A model generated the notes under the pieces. That model did no database searches. It saw nothing but the letters and a program-made list of their open reading frames with translations, and was not told where the DNA came from. Below are positions 1 through 10,713 of a stretch of DNA of 64,000 bases, piece by piece. Position numbers and translations under genes: made by a program. The DNA is from Planctomycetota bacterium (GTDB taxonomy: Bacteria > Planctomycetota > UBA1135 > UBA2386), in contig JADJPQ010000002.1 in assembly GCA_016713175.1 (NCBI GenBank), positions 558,001 through 622,000 on the forward strand, written 5' to 3'. Each line of letters starts with the position of its first letter. Within the stretch, counting starts at the first letter, position 1.

Positions 1-198
1 CTGTCGGTCGGCGGTGCGTATGTCACGCTGCCGGACTGGACGAATGCCGCCGGCAACTACTCGGTGGCGTTCAACGCACCGACGCCGGTCGCCGCGGTCG
101 GGTTGTTCTGGTACAGCCAGGTGCTCACGCTCGACGCCGCCAACGCGGTGATCGTCGCCTCCAATCCGTTCGTGAACTTGTTCACGGCCACGCCGTGA
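1..198 (+). CDS. C-terminal end of a secreted protein (partial)
   Basis: Open reading frame 1 enters from the left edge and stops at TGA 196-198, giving 65 residues. The visible part is beta-rich and hydrophobic, with an SN dipeptide near the end followed by a short hydrophobic strand. This matches the ends of the VCBS protein (368-2266) and the CotH protein (37302-39729), which suggests a common C-terminal beta-sandwich module of secreted proteins. The function of the missing N-terminal part cannot be seen. A strong double hairpin follows the stop. Confidence 0.6.
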   Translation: MSVGGAYVTLPDWTNAAGNYSVAFNAPTPVAAVGLFWYSQVLTLDAANAVIVASNPFVNLFTATP

Positions 199-215
199 AG
201 TCCTGAACGGTCCGA

Positions 216-280
216 CCGGCGCTGCGCGCGCCGGCAATGACGGGCGCCCGGGCAAAGGCCCTGGCGCCCGTCGTCGTTTC
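216..280 (+). terminator. Tandem hairpin terminator
   Basis: Two hairpins follow the first stop codon. The first pairs CCGGCGC (216-222) with GCGCCGG (228-234). The second pairs GACGGGCGCC (239-248) with GGCGCCCGTC (263-272), then after one mismatch GGGC with GCCC around an AAAG loop. A weak T-rich stretch (GTCGTTTCC) follows. It probably ends the transcript of the partial gene. Confidence 0.7.
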
Positions 281-367
281 CGCATTCCCCGTGGCCGTGG
301 CGTTTTCGGCGATCCGAATCAACAAACGTACCGTTCGCAGGAAAAACGGAGCCACCGCCGGGCCTTG

Positions 368-2266
<1,899 letters not shown>

Positions 2267-2295
2267 TTGCGCGGGGCGGCACGCGCGCGGCGACG

Positions 2296-2301
2296 TATCC
2301 T
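2296..2301 (+). promoter_or_regulatory. -10 box TATCCT, 7 nt before start codon
   Basis: TATCCT ends 7 nt before the ATG at 2309. The spacing places transcription start at or next to the A of the start codon, predicting a leaderless or near-leaderless mRNA. The same arrangement recurs at 8446, 19267, 19329, 22383, 43572 and 55684. Confidence 0.5.
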
Positions 2302-2308
2302 GCGCGCG

Positions 2309-3991
2309 ATGCGGGTGCCCCTGCTGCTGTTCCTGTTCGGCCTGCTGCTGCGCCTGCTGTTCTGGCAGGCCACCACCGATCGCGACCACGTCTTCGCGAC
2401 GGCTTTCGTCGGCGACGCCCCCATCTGGCAGGCGCAGGCAGCCGACCTGGCCCGCGCAGCGCAGGACGGGAAACCACCGAGCCTCGGTGAACTGCAGCTG
2501 CCGCTGCGACCACCCGGCATGACCTGGCTGGTCGCGTCGCTGTGGGATGGCGCCGCCGCAACCGCCTGGCGCCTCCGACTGTTGTTCGTCTTTCTCGGTG
2601 CCGCGATCGCACCATTGCTGTGGCTGCTGTTGAGCCGTTCGTTCGCGCGGCCGGTCGCCACGTTCGCCGCCACGATCTGCGCAGCCAGCACCAGCCTGAT
2701 GCTGCTGGGCTCGGGACCCCACAATGAACTGCCGTACCTGCTGCTGTTCCTGGTCTCGATGTTCGACTACGAACGGCTGCGACGCGCGGCGGGCGCCTGG
2801 CCGCTGCTGCGGTGGAGCGTCCTGCAGGCGCTGCTCTGCCTGTTGCGCACCGAGCATCTGTTGACGTTCGTGGGCCTGTTGGCGCTGGCACTGCGGCGGC
2901 AACCGGCTCGGGTCAGGGCCGCAGCGATCGCGCTGGCAGCATTCGGCGCAACGCTGCTGCCATGGCAGGTCGCCGCCTGGCGCCAGATCGACCACTACAA
3001 TCGGCACGTCGGCCAGCCGCTGCCGCCGCCGGGCACACCGCTGCCGGCGCGGTACCTGCAGTGGGACGACGCGGCGCTCGCGCGCGTCCGCGAACTGCCC
3101 GCCTGTCAGCAGACCGCGGTGTTCTGTTTCGTCGGTGACACGATCCGCACGCGCGGAGGCACCCGCGTCACCACCGACGATCTGCGCGTCGTCGAAGAAG
3201 CCTACGGCTGGTGGCCGCGACCGCTGCCGCGCGGCGGCCTGGCGCTGTACGGCCCGCTGAACTTCTTCCTCGGCAATGCCAAGGAGAGCGACTCCGGCTT
3301 CAGCACGACGCCGTTGCTGCGCCCACCGCAGTTGCTCGGCGGCCCCGAACGCTATCCGCCGGGCATGGTGCTGCCGCAGCAACTGGCCCTCAGCTATCCG
3401 CCGCATCTGCGCGCCGTCATCGACGGCTATGCGCTGGGACTCGCCGAACTGACCGCCGACGTGCCGGCGGCGCTGCTCCGGATCGGCAAGAAGCTGGTGC
3501 ACGGCTGGCAGGGCGCGGCCACGGGCCTCGGCGGCTACAACCTGCCGAACGGACTCTCGGGCACCCGCCGACCCGTCGATTTCGTCGTGGCCGAACACCT
3601 GGGCGCTTCGCTCTGGCGCCTGCTGATCGGCGCGCTGACGCTGGCCGGCCTGCTGCTGCTGGCCCGCCATCCTGCCGGCGGACCGTGGCTGTGCTGGGCG
3701 ATCACCAAGGTGATCCCGATCGCGGCGTTCTTCGGCTATGCGCGCCAGGGCGCACTGGTGGTGCCGGTGGTCGCGCTGGCCGCCGCATTGGCCTGGGACC
3801 GCTGGCTGCGGCCGCGATGCACCCCGCGCGCCTGGCAGCGCATCGGGCTGGCACTCGGCACCGGGCTGCTCCTGGTCGAAACGGTCCGGGTGTTCGCCAC
3901 CGAGGGAATCACCATCGAGGAACGCCCGATCGCCGCAGCCACGGCCGAGCCACCTGCCACCCACCATGTCCGCTGCCGGATCGGGTACTGA
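2309..3991 (+). CDS. PMT/ArnT-like integral membrane glycosyltransferase
   Basis: A protein of 560 residues with an immediate N-terminal membrane helix and roughly ten hydrophobic segments, most in the first 250 residues and the last 130. A large central soluble loop carries the GT-C-like features. The layout resembles dolichol-phosphate-mannose/ArnT-type glycosyltransferases, which use polyprenyl-phosphate sugars at the outer face of the membrane. ATG 2309 is preferred over the upstream TTG at 2267 because a -10-like TATCCT lies 7 nt before it and the extra 14 residues are only arginine-rich. It lies 39 nt before the S41-like gene and may be cotranscribed with it. The exact substrate is unknown. 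Confidence 0.65.
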   Translation: MRVPLLLFLFGLLLRLLFWQATTDRDHVFATAFVGDAPIWQAQAADLARAAQDGKPPSLGELQLPLRPPGMTWLVASLWDGAAATAWRLRLLFVFLGAAIAPLLWLLLSRSFARPVATFAATICAASTSLMLLGSGPHNELPYLLLFLVSMFDYERLRRAAGAWPLLRWSVLQALLCLLRTEHLLTFVGLLALALRRQPARVRAAAIALAAFGATLLPWQVAAWRQIDHYNRHVGQPLPPPGTPLPARYLQWDDAALARVRELPACQQTAVFCFVGDTIRTRGGTRVTTDDLRVVEEAYGWWPRPLPRGGLALYGPLNFFLGNAKESDSGFSTTPLLRPPQLLGGPERYPPGMVLPQQLALSYPPHLRAVIDGYALGLAELTADVPAALLRIGKKLVHGWQGAATGLGGYNLPNGLSGTRRPVDFVVAEHLGASLWRLLIGALTLAGLLLLARHPAGGPWLCWAITKVIPIAAFFGYARQGALVVPVVALAAALAWDRWLRPRCTPRAWQRIGLALGTGLLLVETVRVFATEGITIEERPIAAATAEPPATHHVRCRIGY

Positions 3992-4030
3992 TCGCGCAAT
4001 CTCCGGACCACGCCGCGTAGACGCCCGACC

Positions 4031-5842
4031 ATGTCCAGCCGCCGCACATTCGTCATCTGGATCCTCGTCTGCATCCTCGGCCATGTGGCGCCGGGTCAGA
4101 CCTGCCCGTGGGAGACCCTCCGCTTTGCCGAAGGCGGCCCGCAGACCAGGCACGGGGAACGGTGGCACACGATCCTCGAGGTCGACGGCATCCCGGTCGC
4201 CGACCTGATCGCAACCGCCAAGAAGCACTACGACCGGCAGTGGCAGAAACGGTTCGCCGAGGACCTGGTTTCGATGGTGATGGCCAGGCACGGCCACCGC
4301 CCCGGCGCGGTGGTCGACGTCAAACTGCAGGACCCCGACTCCGGCCAGCCGGTGCTGTTGACCAAGGTGCCGATGACGGCATCCGCGCGACGCCAGGTCT
4401 GGGAAACGTGGCAGGACGAGACCGCAAGACTCGCGCAGCAGGCTCTGCTGCTGGCGGCGGCGAGCGCGCGCACGCTGACCGCCACCGAGTGGCAGCAGGA
4501 CCTGCAATCGCTGCGCACGTTGCTCGACGAACGGTTCGCCTATCGCCATCGCCACCCGATCGACATCGACGCGTTGTTTGCCAAGGCCCAGGCGACGTTG
4601 ACCGCCGCCGGTCCGGCCGTGACCCCGGGAACGCTGACCGCGGCGATCCGTCCGCTGGTCGGTGCCTTCGGCGATGGCCATGCGCAGGTCGTGTCGCCGG
4701 CCGAGGATCGCGCCGTCGGCTGGTTGCCGTTCGTGCTCGACGAACTGCCGGATGGGTTGGTCGCGACCAGGTCGGACGCCGGTGGCCTGATCGACGAGCA
4801 GCACCCGTTCGTCGTCGCCATCGATGCCAGGCCGATCGCGGACTGGTTGACCGCAGCGCAGAAGCGCGGCAATGCCGGCAGCGCCGCGTTCGAGCGGCGG
4901 CAGGCCGTGCGCGCACTGCGCGACCTCGCCGAGCTGCGCACCGATCTCGACCTGCCCACGGCCACCACCGTGGCCATCACGTTCGCGGCGACCGATGGGC
5001 GGCACCACGTCACCACGATCGACGTGGCGACCCGACGTCCGCGCTATCCGCTGCGGCCTCCGGCAGGTCATCGCCGGCTCACCGGCGACATCGGCTATCT
5101 ACGACTGCCGAGCATGGACGACGAACCGCGGTTCCTCGATGGCATCGACGAGGCGATGCGCGGGTTCGCCGACGCCAAGGGGCTGATCGTCGATGTTCGC
5201 GGCAACGGTGGCGGCAGTCGCCAGCCGTTGCGGCGGCTGATGCCATGGTTGCTCGCCGAGAACGCCCCGCCGCTGATCGCCAACGTCGCCGCCGCCAGAT
5301 TGGCCGCCGGTGCCGCACCCAACGCACCCGCTGGCTACCTCGCGGACCGCTTCGCCTGGCCCGCCAACTGGCCCGGCTGGCAACAACCGGCGCGCGACGT
5401 CATTGCCGCTGCCGCCGCGGCGTTCGTTCCCGAGTGGTCACCGCCGGCCGGCGCGTTCTCGGACTGGCACTGGCTGGTGCTGGCGCGCACCGACAACCCG
5501 AACGCTGGCCACTTCGCCGGCCCGGTCGTGGTGCTGCAGGACACCGACTGCTTCTCGGCGACCGACATCTTCCTGGCGGCGCTGGATCTGCTGCCGGCGG
5601 TGACCCTGATCGGCACACCGAGCGGCGGCGGCAGCGGTCGCGCCGAAACGACGACGCTGCCGCACAGTCTGGTGCAGGTCCGGCTGGCGACGATGGTCAG
5701 CTATCGCCCGGACGGCCGGCTCTACGACGGCCGCGGCATCGCTCCGGACGTGCTCGCCATGCCGACGCTCGACGATCTGGCCGGCCGCACCGACTCGCTG
5801 CTCGAACGGGCATTGGCGCACCTGCGTGCCATGCGGCGCTGA
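4031..5842 (+). CDS. S41-family peptidase-like secreted protein
   Basis: A protein of 603 residues with a signal peptide (hydrophobic residues 8-22). The C-terminal third has the S41/tail-specific protease core: a strand GYLRLPSMDD, then LIVDVRGNGGG, then DCFSATDIFLAAL with the nucleophile-position serine, then GTPSGGGSGR, then YDGRGIAPDV. In CtpA-type enzymes a catalytic lysine occurs about 25 residues after the serine in a G-T-x-x-x-G-K-G loop. Here that loop has no lysine, so the enzyme may work as a tricorn-like variant or be inactive. An N-terminal stretch with VDGIPVADLI hints at a PDZ-like domain. Likely periplasmic or surface-exposed. Confidence 0.75.
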   Translation: MSSRRTFVIWILVCILGHVAPGQTCPWETLRFAEGGPQTRHGERWHTILEVDGIPVADLIATAKKHYDRQWQKRFAEDLVSMVMARHGHRPGAVVDVKLQDPDSGQPVLLTKVPMTASARRQVWETWQDETARLAQQALLLAAASARTLTATEWQQDLQSLRTLLDERFAYRHRHPIDIDALFAKAQATLTAAGPAVTPGTLTAAIRPLVGAFGDGHAQVVSPAEDRAVGWLPFVLDELPDGLVATRSDAGGLIDEQHPFVVAIDARPIADWLTAAQKRGNAGSAAFERRQAVRALRDLAELRTDLDLPTATTVAITFAATDGRHHVTTIDVATRRPRYPLRPPAGHRRLTGDIGYLRLPSMDDEPRFLDGIDEAMRGFADAKGLIVDVRGNGGGSRQPLRRLMPWLLAENAPPLIANVAAARLAAGAAPNAPAGYLADRFAWPANWPGWQQPARDVIAAAAAAFVPEWSPPAGAFSDWHWLVLARTDNPNAGHFAGPVVVLQDTDCFSATDIFLAALDLLPAVTLIGTPSGGGSGRAETTTLPHSLVQVRLATMVSYRPDGRLYDGRGIAPDVLAMPTLDDLAGRTDSLLERALAHLRAMRR

Positions 5843-5853
5843 CCAGCCGCCGA

Positions 5854-6810
5854 TCAGAACCGGGTGCCGAGTCCCAGGAACAACACGTGCATGCGTTCCT
5901 CGACCTTGCCGACCTCGCCGAGCAGCGCACTGTCCAGTTCGCCGAGATCGCGATAGCCGAAGCGATAGCCGAGTTCACCGGTCACGCGACCCAGTCGCAG
6001 GCGCAAGCCACCGCCGGCTTCGCCGCCCCACCGGGCCGTCAGTTCGCTGTCGTCGCTGTTGATGAAGTCATCGCGGAACCACGAGCCGCCGGCTTCGCCA
6101 CCGACCAGGCCGACGAGGCTCAGCGTCAGGTCGCGATCGTGGACCAACCACCATTCCGGCTCGAACTGCAGCCGCGGGCCGAAGCCGAACCACGAACGCT
6201 CGACTTCGCCGGCCGTGTGATCGACCCGCTTCCAGTCGACGAACAGGCCGGCACGCAGTGGCGCGGCGAATGCCTCGCTGCGCCCGAGATCGGTCTGCCA
6301 ATGGCTGAACACGTCGAAGCCGAAGGCCCGCGCCGCTGCGCGCACCGGTTCGGCGCCGTTGCTGATCACGGTGCCGGCGAACAGGTCATCGTCGGTGACG
6401 AAGCCGCCGAACGTCATGCCGGCGCCGCTGGGGGTCGGCGGCAGCAGGCGCACTTCGGCCGTGGCCACTTCCGTCCGATCGGACAAGCGGGTGCCTGGCA
6501 GCCGCAGATCCCAGGTGCCGCCACCGCCACGCAATTCGACGATCCTGGCACCGGACCCGCGCTCCGGCCCGAACGGCCGCAGCGGCGCCGGTTCCTGTGC
6601 CATCGGCCGCGACGCCATCGCGGTTCGGGCCGCTGGCAGGCGGATGGGATTCGTCGCGCCGGGCCTGGCGCCGGGCAGCAGCGTCGCCAACCGTTCGCGC
6701 TGAACAGCACGCCAACGCAGCCGTTCGGCCTCGCGCGCATCTTCCGGGGTGGCGCAAGCAACGAAGAACAACGGCAGCGACAGCAGGAACAGGCGGGAGG
6801 GTCGGGTCAT
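5854..6810 (-). CDS. Outer-membrane beta-barrel-like lipoprotein
   Basis: A protein of 318 residues from ATG 6810, chosen because it gives a lipoprotein signal peptide (MTRPSRLFLLSLPLFFVAC) with cysteine at the lipobox. The second half has alternating hydrophobic strands separated by glycines and acidic turns (FGFDVFSHW, AGLFVDWKR, FGFGPRLQF, LSLVGLVGG, GELGYRFGYR) and ends in phenylalanine, typical of outer-membrane barrels. Upstream, TACCCT (6840-6845) could be a -10 giving a ~23-nt leader that folds as GGAGGA-GCA-TCCTCC. It is convergent with the S41-like gene, 11 bp apart. Function unknown. Confidence 0.65.
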   Translation of the reverse strand: MTRPSRLFLLSLPLFFVACATPEDAREAERLRWRAVQRERLATLLPGARPGATNPIRLPAARTAMASRPMAQEPAPLRPFGPERGSGARIVELRGGGGTWDLRLPGTRLSDRTEVATAEVRLLPPTPSGAGMTFGGFVTDDDLFAGTVISNGAEPVRAAARAFGFDVFSHWQTDLGRSEAFAAPLRAGLFVDWKRVDHTAGEVERSWFGFGPRLQFEPEWWLVHDRDLTLSLVGLVGGEAGGSWFRDDFINSDDSELTARWGGEAGGGLRLRLGRVTGELGYRFGYRDLGELDSALLGEVGKVEERMHVLFLGLGTRF

Positions 6811-6948
6811 GGAGCAGGCGGAGGATGCTCCTCCATCGCAGGGTAGCACCGCGACGCACCGGTTGACGGCGCACCGCACGGTCCAGGGCCACGCCCGATC
6901 GAACCACCGCTGCCACGGCCCGCTACGGCCATCCTGAAACGGGACGGC

Positions 6949-7725
6949 CTACCACATGACCTGGCCGCCGCAGTGGCTGATCGCCTGACCGGTCATGCCA
7001 TTGGCGGCGGCCGAGCACAGCCAGACCACCAGTTCGCCGATCTCGTCGGGCTGCAGCATCCGGCCAAGCGGCACCGCCGCCAACGCCGTCGACCTGGCCT
7101 CCTCGAACGGCACTCCCATGCCATCCGCCATCATCTGCATGCCAGCGCGTGCCATCTCGGTGTCGGTCCAACCCGGGCAGATCGTGTTGACGGTGATCTG
7201 GCGCGGCGCCAGTTCGAGCGCCAGGGCCTTGCCGAGGCCGATGATGCCGTGCTTGCTGGCGCAGTACGCGGTGTACCCCGGCACGCCAAACCGCCCCAGC
7301 ACCGAACTGATGTTGACGATGCGGCCGCCGTCGGGGATGTGGCGCAGGGCGGCTTCGATGGCGAAGAACGTGCCGTCCAGGTTGGTCCGGACGATCTCGT
7401 CCCAGCGGTCCGGGCCCGGCAACCCGAGGCCATTGCCACCGCCGGCGCCGGCGTTGTTGACCAGCACATCGAGTCCGCCGAGTGTCTTCTTGGTGCGATC
7501 GACGGCGCGGCGCAGCGCCTGACGGTCGGTGATGTCGGCGACGACGGCGATCGCCTCGCCGCCGTGAGCGCGCAGCGAGGCCACGGTCTGCTGCAGCGGC
7601 GCCCGCCGCCGACCGAGCACCGCCACCGCGGCGCCCGCAGCCAGGAGCCGCCGGGCTATGCCAGCGCCGATGCCGGTGCCACCACCCGTCACCAGACAGC
7701 GCCGCCCGACCAGCAGTTCGCTCAC
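6949..7725 (-). CDS. Short-chain dehydrogenase/reductase
   Basis: A classical SDR of 258 residues, predicted to be NAD(P)-dependent and cytosolic. The cofactor loop TGGGTGIG lies near the N-terminus, NNAG follows strand 4, and the catalytic YxxxK is in YTAYCASK after SSVLG. The C-terminal MTGQAISHCGG is typical of 3-oxoacyl reductase-like SDRs. The start is GTG 7725: it overlaps the stop of elbB as GTGA and has AAGGAG 7 nt upstream. The substrate is unknown; the closest generic match is FabG-like. Confidence 0.85.
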   Translation of the reverse strand: MSELLVGRRCLVTGGGTGIGAGIARRLLAAGAAVAVLGRRRAPLQQTVASLRAHGGEAIAVVADITDRQALRRAVDRTKKTLGGLDVLVNNAGAGGGNGLGLPGPDRWDEIVRTNLDGTFFAIEAALRHIPDGGRIVNISSVLGRFGVPGYTAYCASKHGIIGLGKALALELAPRQITVNTICPGWTDTEMARAGMQMMADGMGVPFEEARSTALAAVPLGRMLQPDEIGELVVWLCSAAANGMTGQAISHCGGQVMW

Positions 7726-8414
7726 GATGAAGCTCCTTGCGCCTTCGCGCTGCCGCACATCGCGACCACGGCCTCGCAGGCGCGTTCGATGCCGAGCGCG
7801 ATGTCCGCCAGCCTGGCGTCGAACATGTAGGCCGGCGTGCTGACGATCCGGTTCGTCGGGTCGACCACACAGCCGGTGACCGCACAGGTCTGGTGGCGTG
7901 CGCCCATCGCCAGCAGCGCCGCGGCCGTGCCAGGATCGTCGCCGATGGTCAGCAACGGATGCGTGGTCGGGCCGAGCACTGCGGCGACTACCGCCGGCGC
8001 GATGCAGATCGCGCCGATCGGCTTCCCCGCCTGATGCATCTCGCGCAGCAATCGCGCCACCTCCAGATGGACCGTCGCCCGGGCCGACACGAACGCGAAA
8101 TCGCTGAGGTTCTTGGCCGCGCCGTAGCCGCCAGGCAGGATCAGTCCGTCCAGCACCGCGGCCGAGGCGACGGCCACGTCGCCGATCTCGCCGCGCGCGA
8201 TCCGCGCCGACTCGGCCAGCATGTCGCGTGCGCCGCCGAGCACTTCCTTGCCGGTGCCATGATCGATCACCTGCCGCTGCAGCCCGGCTGGCGCCAGACA
8301 GACGGCCTCGGCGCCGAGGCGATCGAGGGCCAGCAGGGTCAGCACCGCTTCGCGGATCTCGGTGCCGTCGAGGAAACCGCAGCCGGACAACAACACGCCG
8401 ATTCTCGGTGACAT
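7722..8414 (-). CDS. elbB: ElbB/ES1-type DJ-1/PfpI superfamily glyoxalase
   Basis: A protein of 230 residues matching the ElbB/ES1 family from end to end. Visible family features are MSPRIGVLLSGCGFLDGTEI at the start, LILPGGYGAAKNLSDFA, and the nucleophile-elbow cysteine in KPIGAICIAPAV. E. coli ElbB is an isoprenoid-related glyoxalase of the DJ-1 fold. Its stop overlaps the GTG start of the SDR gene by 4 nt, so the two are translationally coupled. GGAG lies 10 nt before its ATG. It is divergent from the ChaN-like gene. Confidence 0.88.
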   Translation of the reverse strand: MSPRIGVLLSGCGFLDGTEIREAVLTLLALDRLGAEAVCLAPAGLQRQVIDHGTGKEVLGGARDMLAESARIARGEIGDVAVASAAVLDGLILPGGYGAAKNLSDFAFVSARATVHLEVARLLREMHQAGKPIGAICIAPAVVAAVLGPTTHPLLTIGDDPGTAAALLAMGARHQTCAVTGCVVDPTNRIVSTPAYMFDARLADIALGIERACEAVVAMCGSAKAQGASS

Positions 8415-8445
8415 GGAACAGTGGCTCCGCAGCGACAGGACTCGC

Positions 8446-8451
8446 TAGGCT
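8446..8451 (+). promoter_or_regulatory. -10 box TAGGCT, 6 nt before start codon
   Basis: TAGGCT ends exactly 6 nt before ATG 8458, predicting transcription start at the A of the start codon (leaderless mRNA). No Shine-Dalgarno sequence is possible in this arrangement. Confidence 0.6.
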
Positions 8452-8457
8452 GCCATC

Positions 8458-9279
8458 ATGCCGCGGCACGACGCGCCCCGCCAACCGAAGCCCCGTTCGC
8501 TGCTGCCGGCCGTGCTGACGGTGCTGGCCATGCTGCCGATCGGCAGCTGCGGCGAACTCGCGTGGTCGGGCGGACCGGCTGGCCCGGCGGACGATCTCGC
8601 GCGCTACCGGGCGACGTTCGCCGCTGCCGTCGGCACGAAGTGGACCGGTTCGATGTCCACCATCGAGCTGCACCGCCGCCTGCAGCAGGCACGCGTGCTG
8701 TGGCTTGGCGACGACCATCGCGACAGCGCGTTGCACGCTCGCCAACGGCGCTTGCTGCGCGAACTGCGCGCCGGCGACGTCCGGATGGTCCTCGGTCTGG
8801 AGGCGCTGGGCACCGACGACATGCCGTTCGTCGACGACTGGCTCGCGGGCCGCAGCAGCCTGCAGACGCTGCAGCGGCGGATGCGGCACCGTTGGCCGGC
8901 AAGCTGGCTCGAAGACGGCGATGTCGACGGGGAACACTTCCGCACGCTGCTGCTGGACAGCAAGAGTGCCGGCGAACCGGTGTTCGCCCTGGAACCGACG
9001 CCGCGTCTGCCGCTGGCGGCGCGCGACGCCGTGATCGCCAGAGCGGTGCAGCAGGCCAGCGCCAACCATCGCGATCGCCTGGTCGTGGTCGTCGTGGGCC
9101 AGACTCACCTGCTCGGTGACGGCAACCTGATCGGGCGAACGGAACTGCCCGGCATCGCCATCGGCGCGTTGCCGCCACCCGCGATCCTGGACCAGCCGCC
9201 GACCACGCGGCCCGGGCACCTGGTGCGCAGCGGTGGCGACCTGTGGTTCTTCGCCGATCTGTTGCCGCTACCGCGTTGA
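8458..9279 (+). CDS. ChaN-like (Tiki/haem-binding superfamily) lipoprotein
   Basis: A protein of 273 residues with a long n-region, a hydrophobic stretch and a lipobox-like LPIGSC (cysteine ~31). The mature part contains RVLWLGDDHRDSALHARQ, the family counterpart of the GExHdn motif in ChaN-like proteins, followed by VLGLEAL and a late VVVVVGQTHLLGDG where family members have a GxxH motif. ChaN of Campylobacter binds haem; other Tiki-fold members are metalloproteases. The glutamate of the first motif is replaced by aspartate here. Likely anchored in a membrane facing the periplasm; function uncertain. Confidence 0.65.
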   Translation: MPRHDAPRQPKPRSLLPAVLTVLAMLPIGSCGELAWSGGPAGPADDLARYRATFAAAVGTKWTGSMSTIELHRRLQQARVLWLGDDHRDSALHARQRRLLRELRAGDVRMVLGLEALGTDDMPFVDDWLAGRSSLQTLQRRMRHRWPASWLEDGDVDGEHFRTLLLDSKSAGEPVFALEPTPRLPLAARDAVIARAVQQASANHRDRLVVVVVGQTHLLGDGNLIGRTELPGIAIGALPPPAILDQPPTTRPGHLVRSGGDLWFFADLLPLPR

Positions 9280-9297
9280 CCGCGGCGGCAACGGCCA

Positions 9298-10713
9298 TCA
9301 CGCAGTCGGCGCCGTCGGGATGCCTTGCGGCACCGGCACATCGAGCGCGGCGACCCGGTACGCCTCGGCCAGCGTCGGGAAGTTGAAGATCTTCTCGATG
9401 AACGCCTCCGACGACGTCCCGGTCATCGCCGCCATCTGCGCCAGGTGGATCAGTTCGGTCGCACCTTCGCCAACGATCTGGCAGCCGATTACCGCGAGGG
9501 TCTGCGGGTGCACCACCAGCTTCAGCATGCCCTCGGTGCAACCGGCGATCTGGCCGCGCGCCAGTTCCTGGAACCGCGCCCGCCCGACCAGGCTGCCGCC
9601 GTACTTCTGGTTCGCCTCGGCCTCGCTGAGGCCGACGCTGGCCATCTCCGGAATCGTGTAGATGCCGGTCGGGATCAGATCGCTGCCCGAACCGAGCGGC
9701 AACCCGAGCGCGCGGCGGATCGCCCGCCGGCCCTGCTCCATCGACGCCGACGCCAGCGACGGCGGCCCGATGACGTCGCCGACGGCCAGGATGTGCGGCA
9801 CTGCGGTCCGGCAATCGGCATCGACCGGGATGTTGCCGCGGTCGTTGGTGCTGAGGCCCGCCGCGCCGATGTCCAGGCCCTCGACATTGGCGACCCGACC
9901 GAGTGCGCACAGCAATTTCTCCGACTTCAGCTCCCAGCCGTTGTCGAGCTTCGTCACCACCGCATCGAGGCCGTTCCAGGCCACACTGACCGGCTTGCGA
10001 TTGCCCAGGAACACGCACCCGGCATTGCATTCGAACGACTCGACGAAGCGATCGATGATCTCGCGATCGAGGAACGCCATCGGCCGGTCGGCCTTGTCGA
10101 CGATCGTCACCTTGACGCCGAGCGCGGCGAAGATCGTCGCGTACTCACTGGCGATCACGCCGGCACCGAGCACCGTCAACGACTGCGGCAGGTACGCCAT
10201 GCTCAGGATCGAGTCGCTGTCGAGGATGTGCTCGTGATCGATCGGGATCTCCTTCGGTGTGCGTGGCCGCGACCCGGTGGCGACGACGATCCACTCGCCG
10301 CGCAGGCGGCGCCGCTGGCCATAGACCGACTCGATCTCGACATGGTGCGCATCGACGAACCGCGCCCGACCGTGGATCTGCTCGATCTGGTTGCGCTGCA
10401 ACTGGGCGTTCTGGTACTGCACGTGCGCGTCGATCACACGCTCCATGCGATCCATCAAGCTGGCGAGCTGCAGATCCGGTGGGATCTGGACCTTGAAGTG
10501 ATGGCCGACGCGCAGCCGGAAGCCGGCCAGGTGCACCGCAGTCTCCCGCAAGGTCTTGCTCGGGATGGTGCCGCGATGCACACAGGCGCCGCCGACGCCG
10601 CGTTCGCGTTCGATCACGCAGACCCGCTTGCCGGCTTTGGCGGCCTGCACGGCCGCCTTCTGGCCGGCCGGGCCACTGCCGATCACGATGACATCGTAGG
10701 AATCCGCGCTCAC
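9298..10713 (-). CDS. sthA: Soluble pyridine nucleotide transhydrogenase (Si-specific)
   Basis: A flavoprotein disulfide reductase-family protein of 471 residues. The FAD loop is VIGSGPAGQKAA. The usual CxxxxC redox pair is replaced by C44-x4-T49 in CVHRGTIPSKTLRE, which is diagnostic for SthA rather than lipoamide dehydrogenase or mercuric reductase. A second Rossmann motif (GAGVIASEYATIFAALG) binds NAD(P). It equilibrates NADPH and NADH in the cytosol. The start is GTG 10713, overlapping the stop of the HDOD gene as GTGA, so the two are coupled. Confidence 0.9.
   Translation of the reverse strand: MSADSYDVIVIGSGPAGQKAAVQAAKAGKRVCVIERERGVGGACVHRGTIPSKTLRETAVHLAGFRLRVGHHFKVQIPPDLQLASLMDRMERVIDAHVQYQNAQLQRNQIEQIHGRARFVDAHHVEIESVYGQRRRLRGEWIVVATGSRPRTPKEIPIDHEHILDSDSILSMAYLPQSLTVLGAGVIASEYATIFAALGVKVTIVDKADRPMAFLDREIIDRFVESFECNAGCVFLGNRKPVSVAWNGLDAVVTKLDNGWELKSEKLLCALGRVANVEGLDIGAAGLSTNDRGNIPVDADCRTAVPHILAVGDVIGPPSLASASMEQGRRAIRRALGLPLGSGSDLIPTGIYTIPEMASVGLSEAEANQKYGGSLVGRARFQELARGQIAGCTEGMLKLVVHPQTLAVIGCQIVGEGATELIHLAQMAAMTGTSSEAFIEKIFNFPTLAEAYRVAALDVPVPQGIPTAPTA

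Noticed and set aside
6811..6836. A nine-codon upstream ORF (MEEHPPPAP) overlapping the lipoprotein start
   Set aside because: Its ATG would fall within or before the predicted transcription start, and the same bases are better explained as a leader hairpin.
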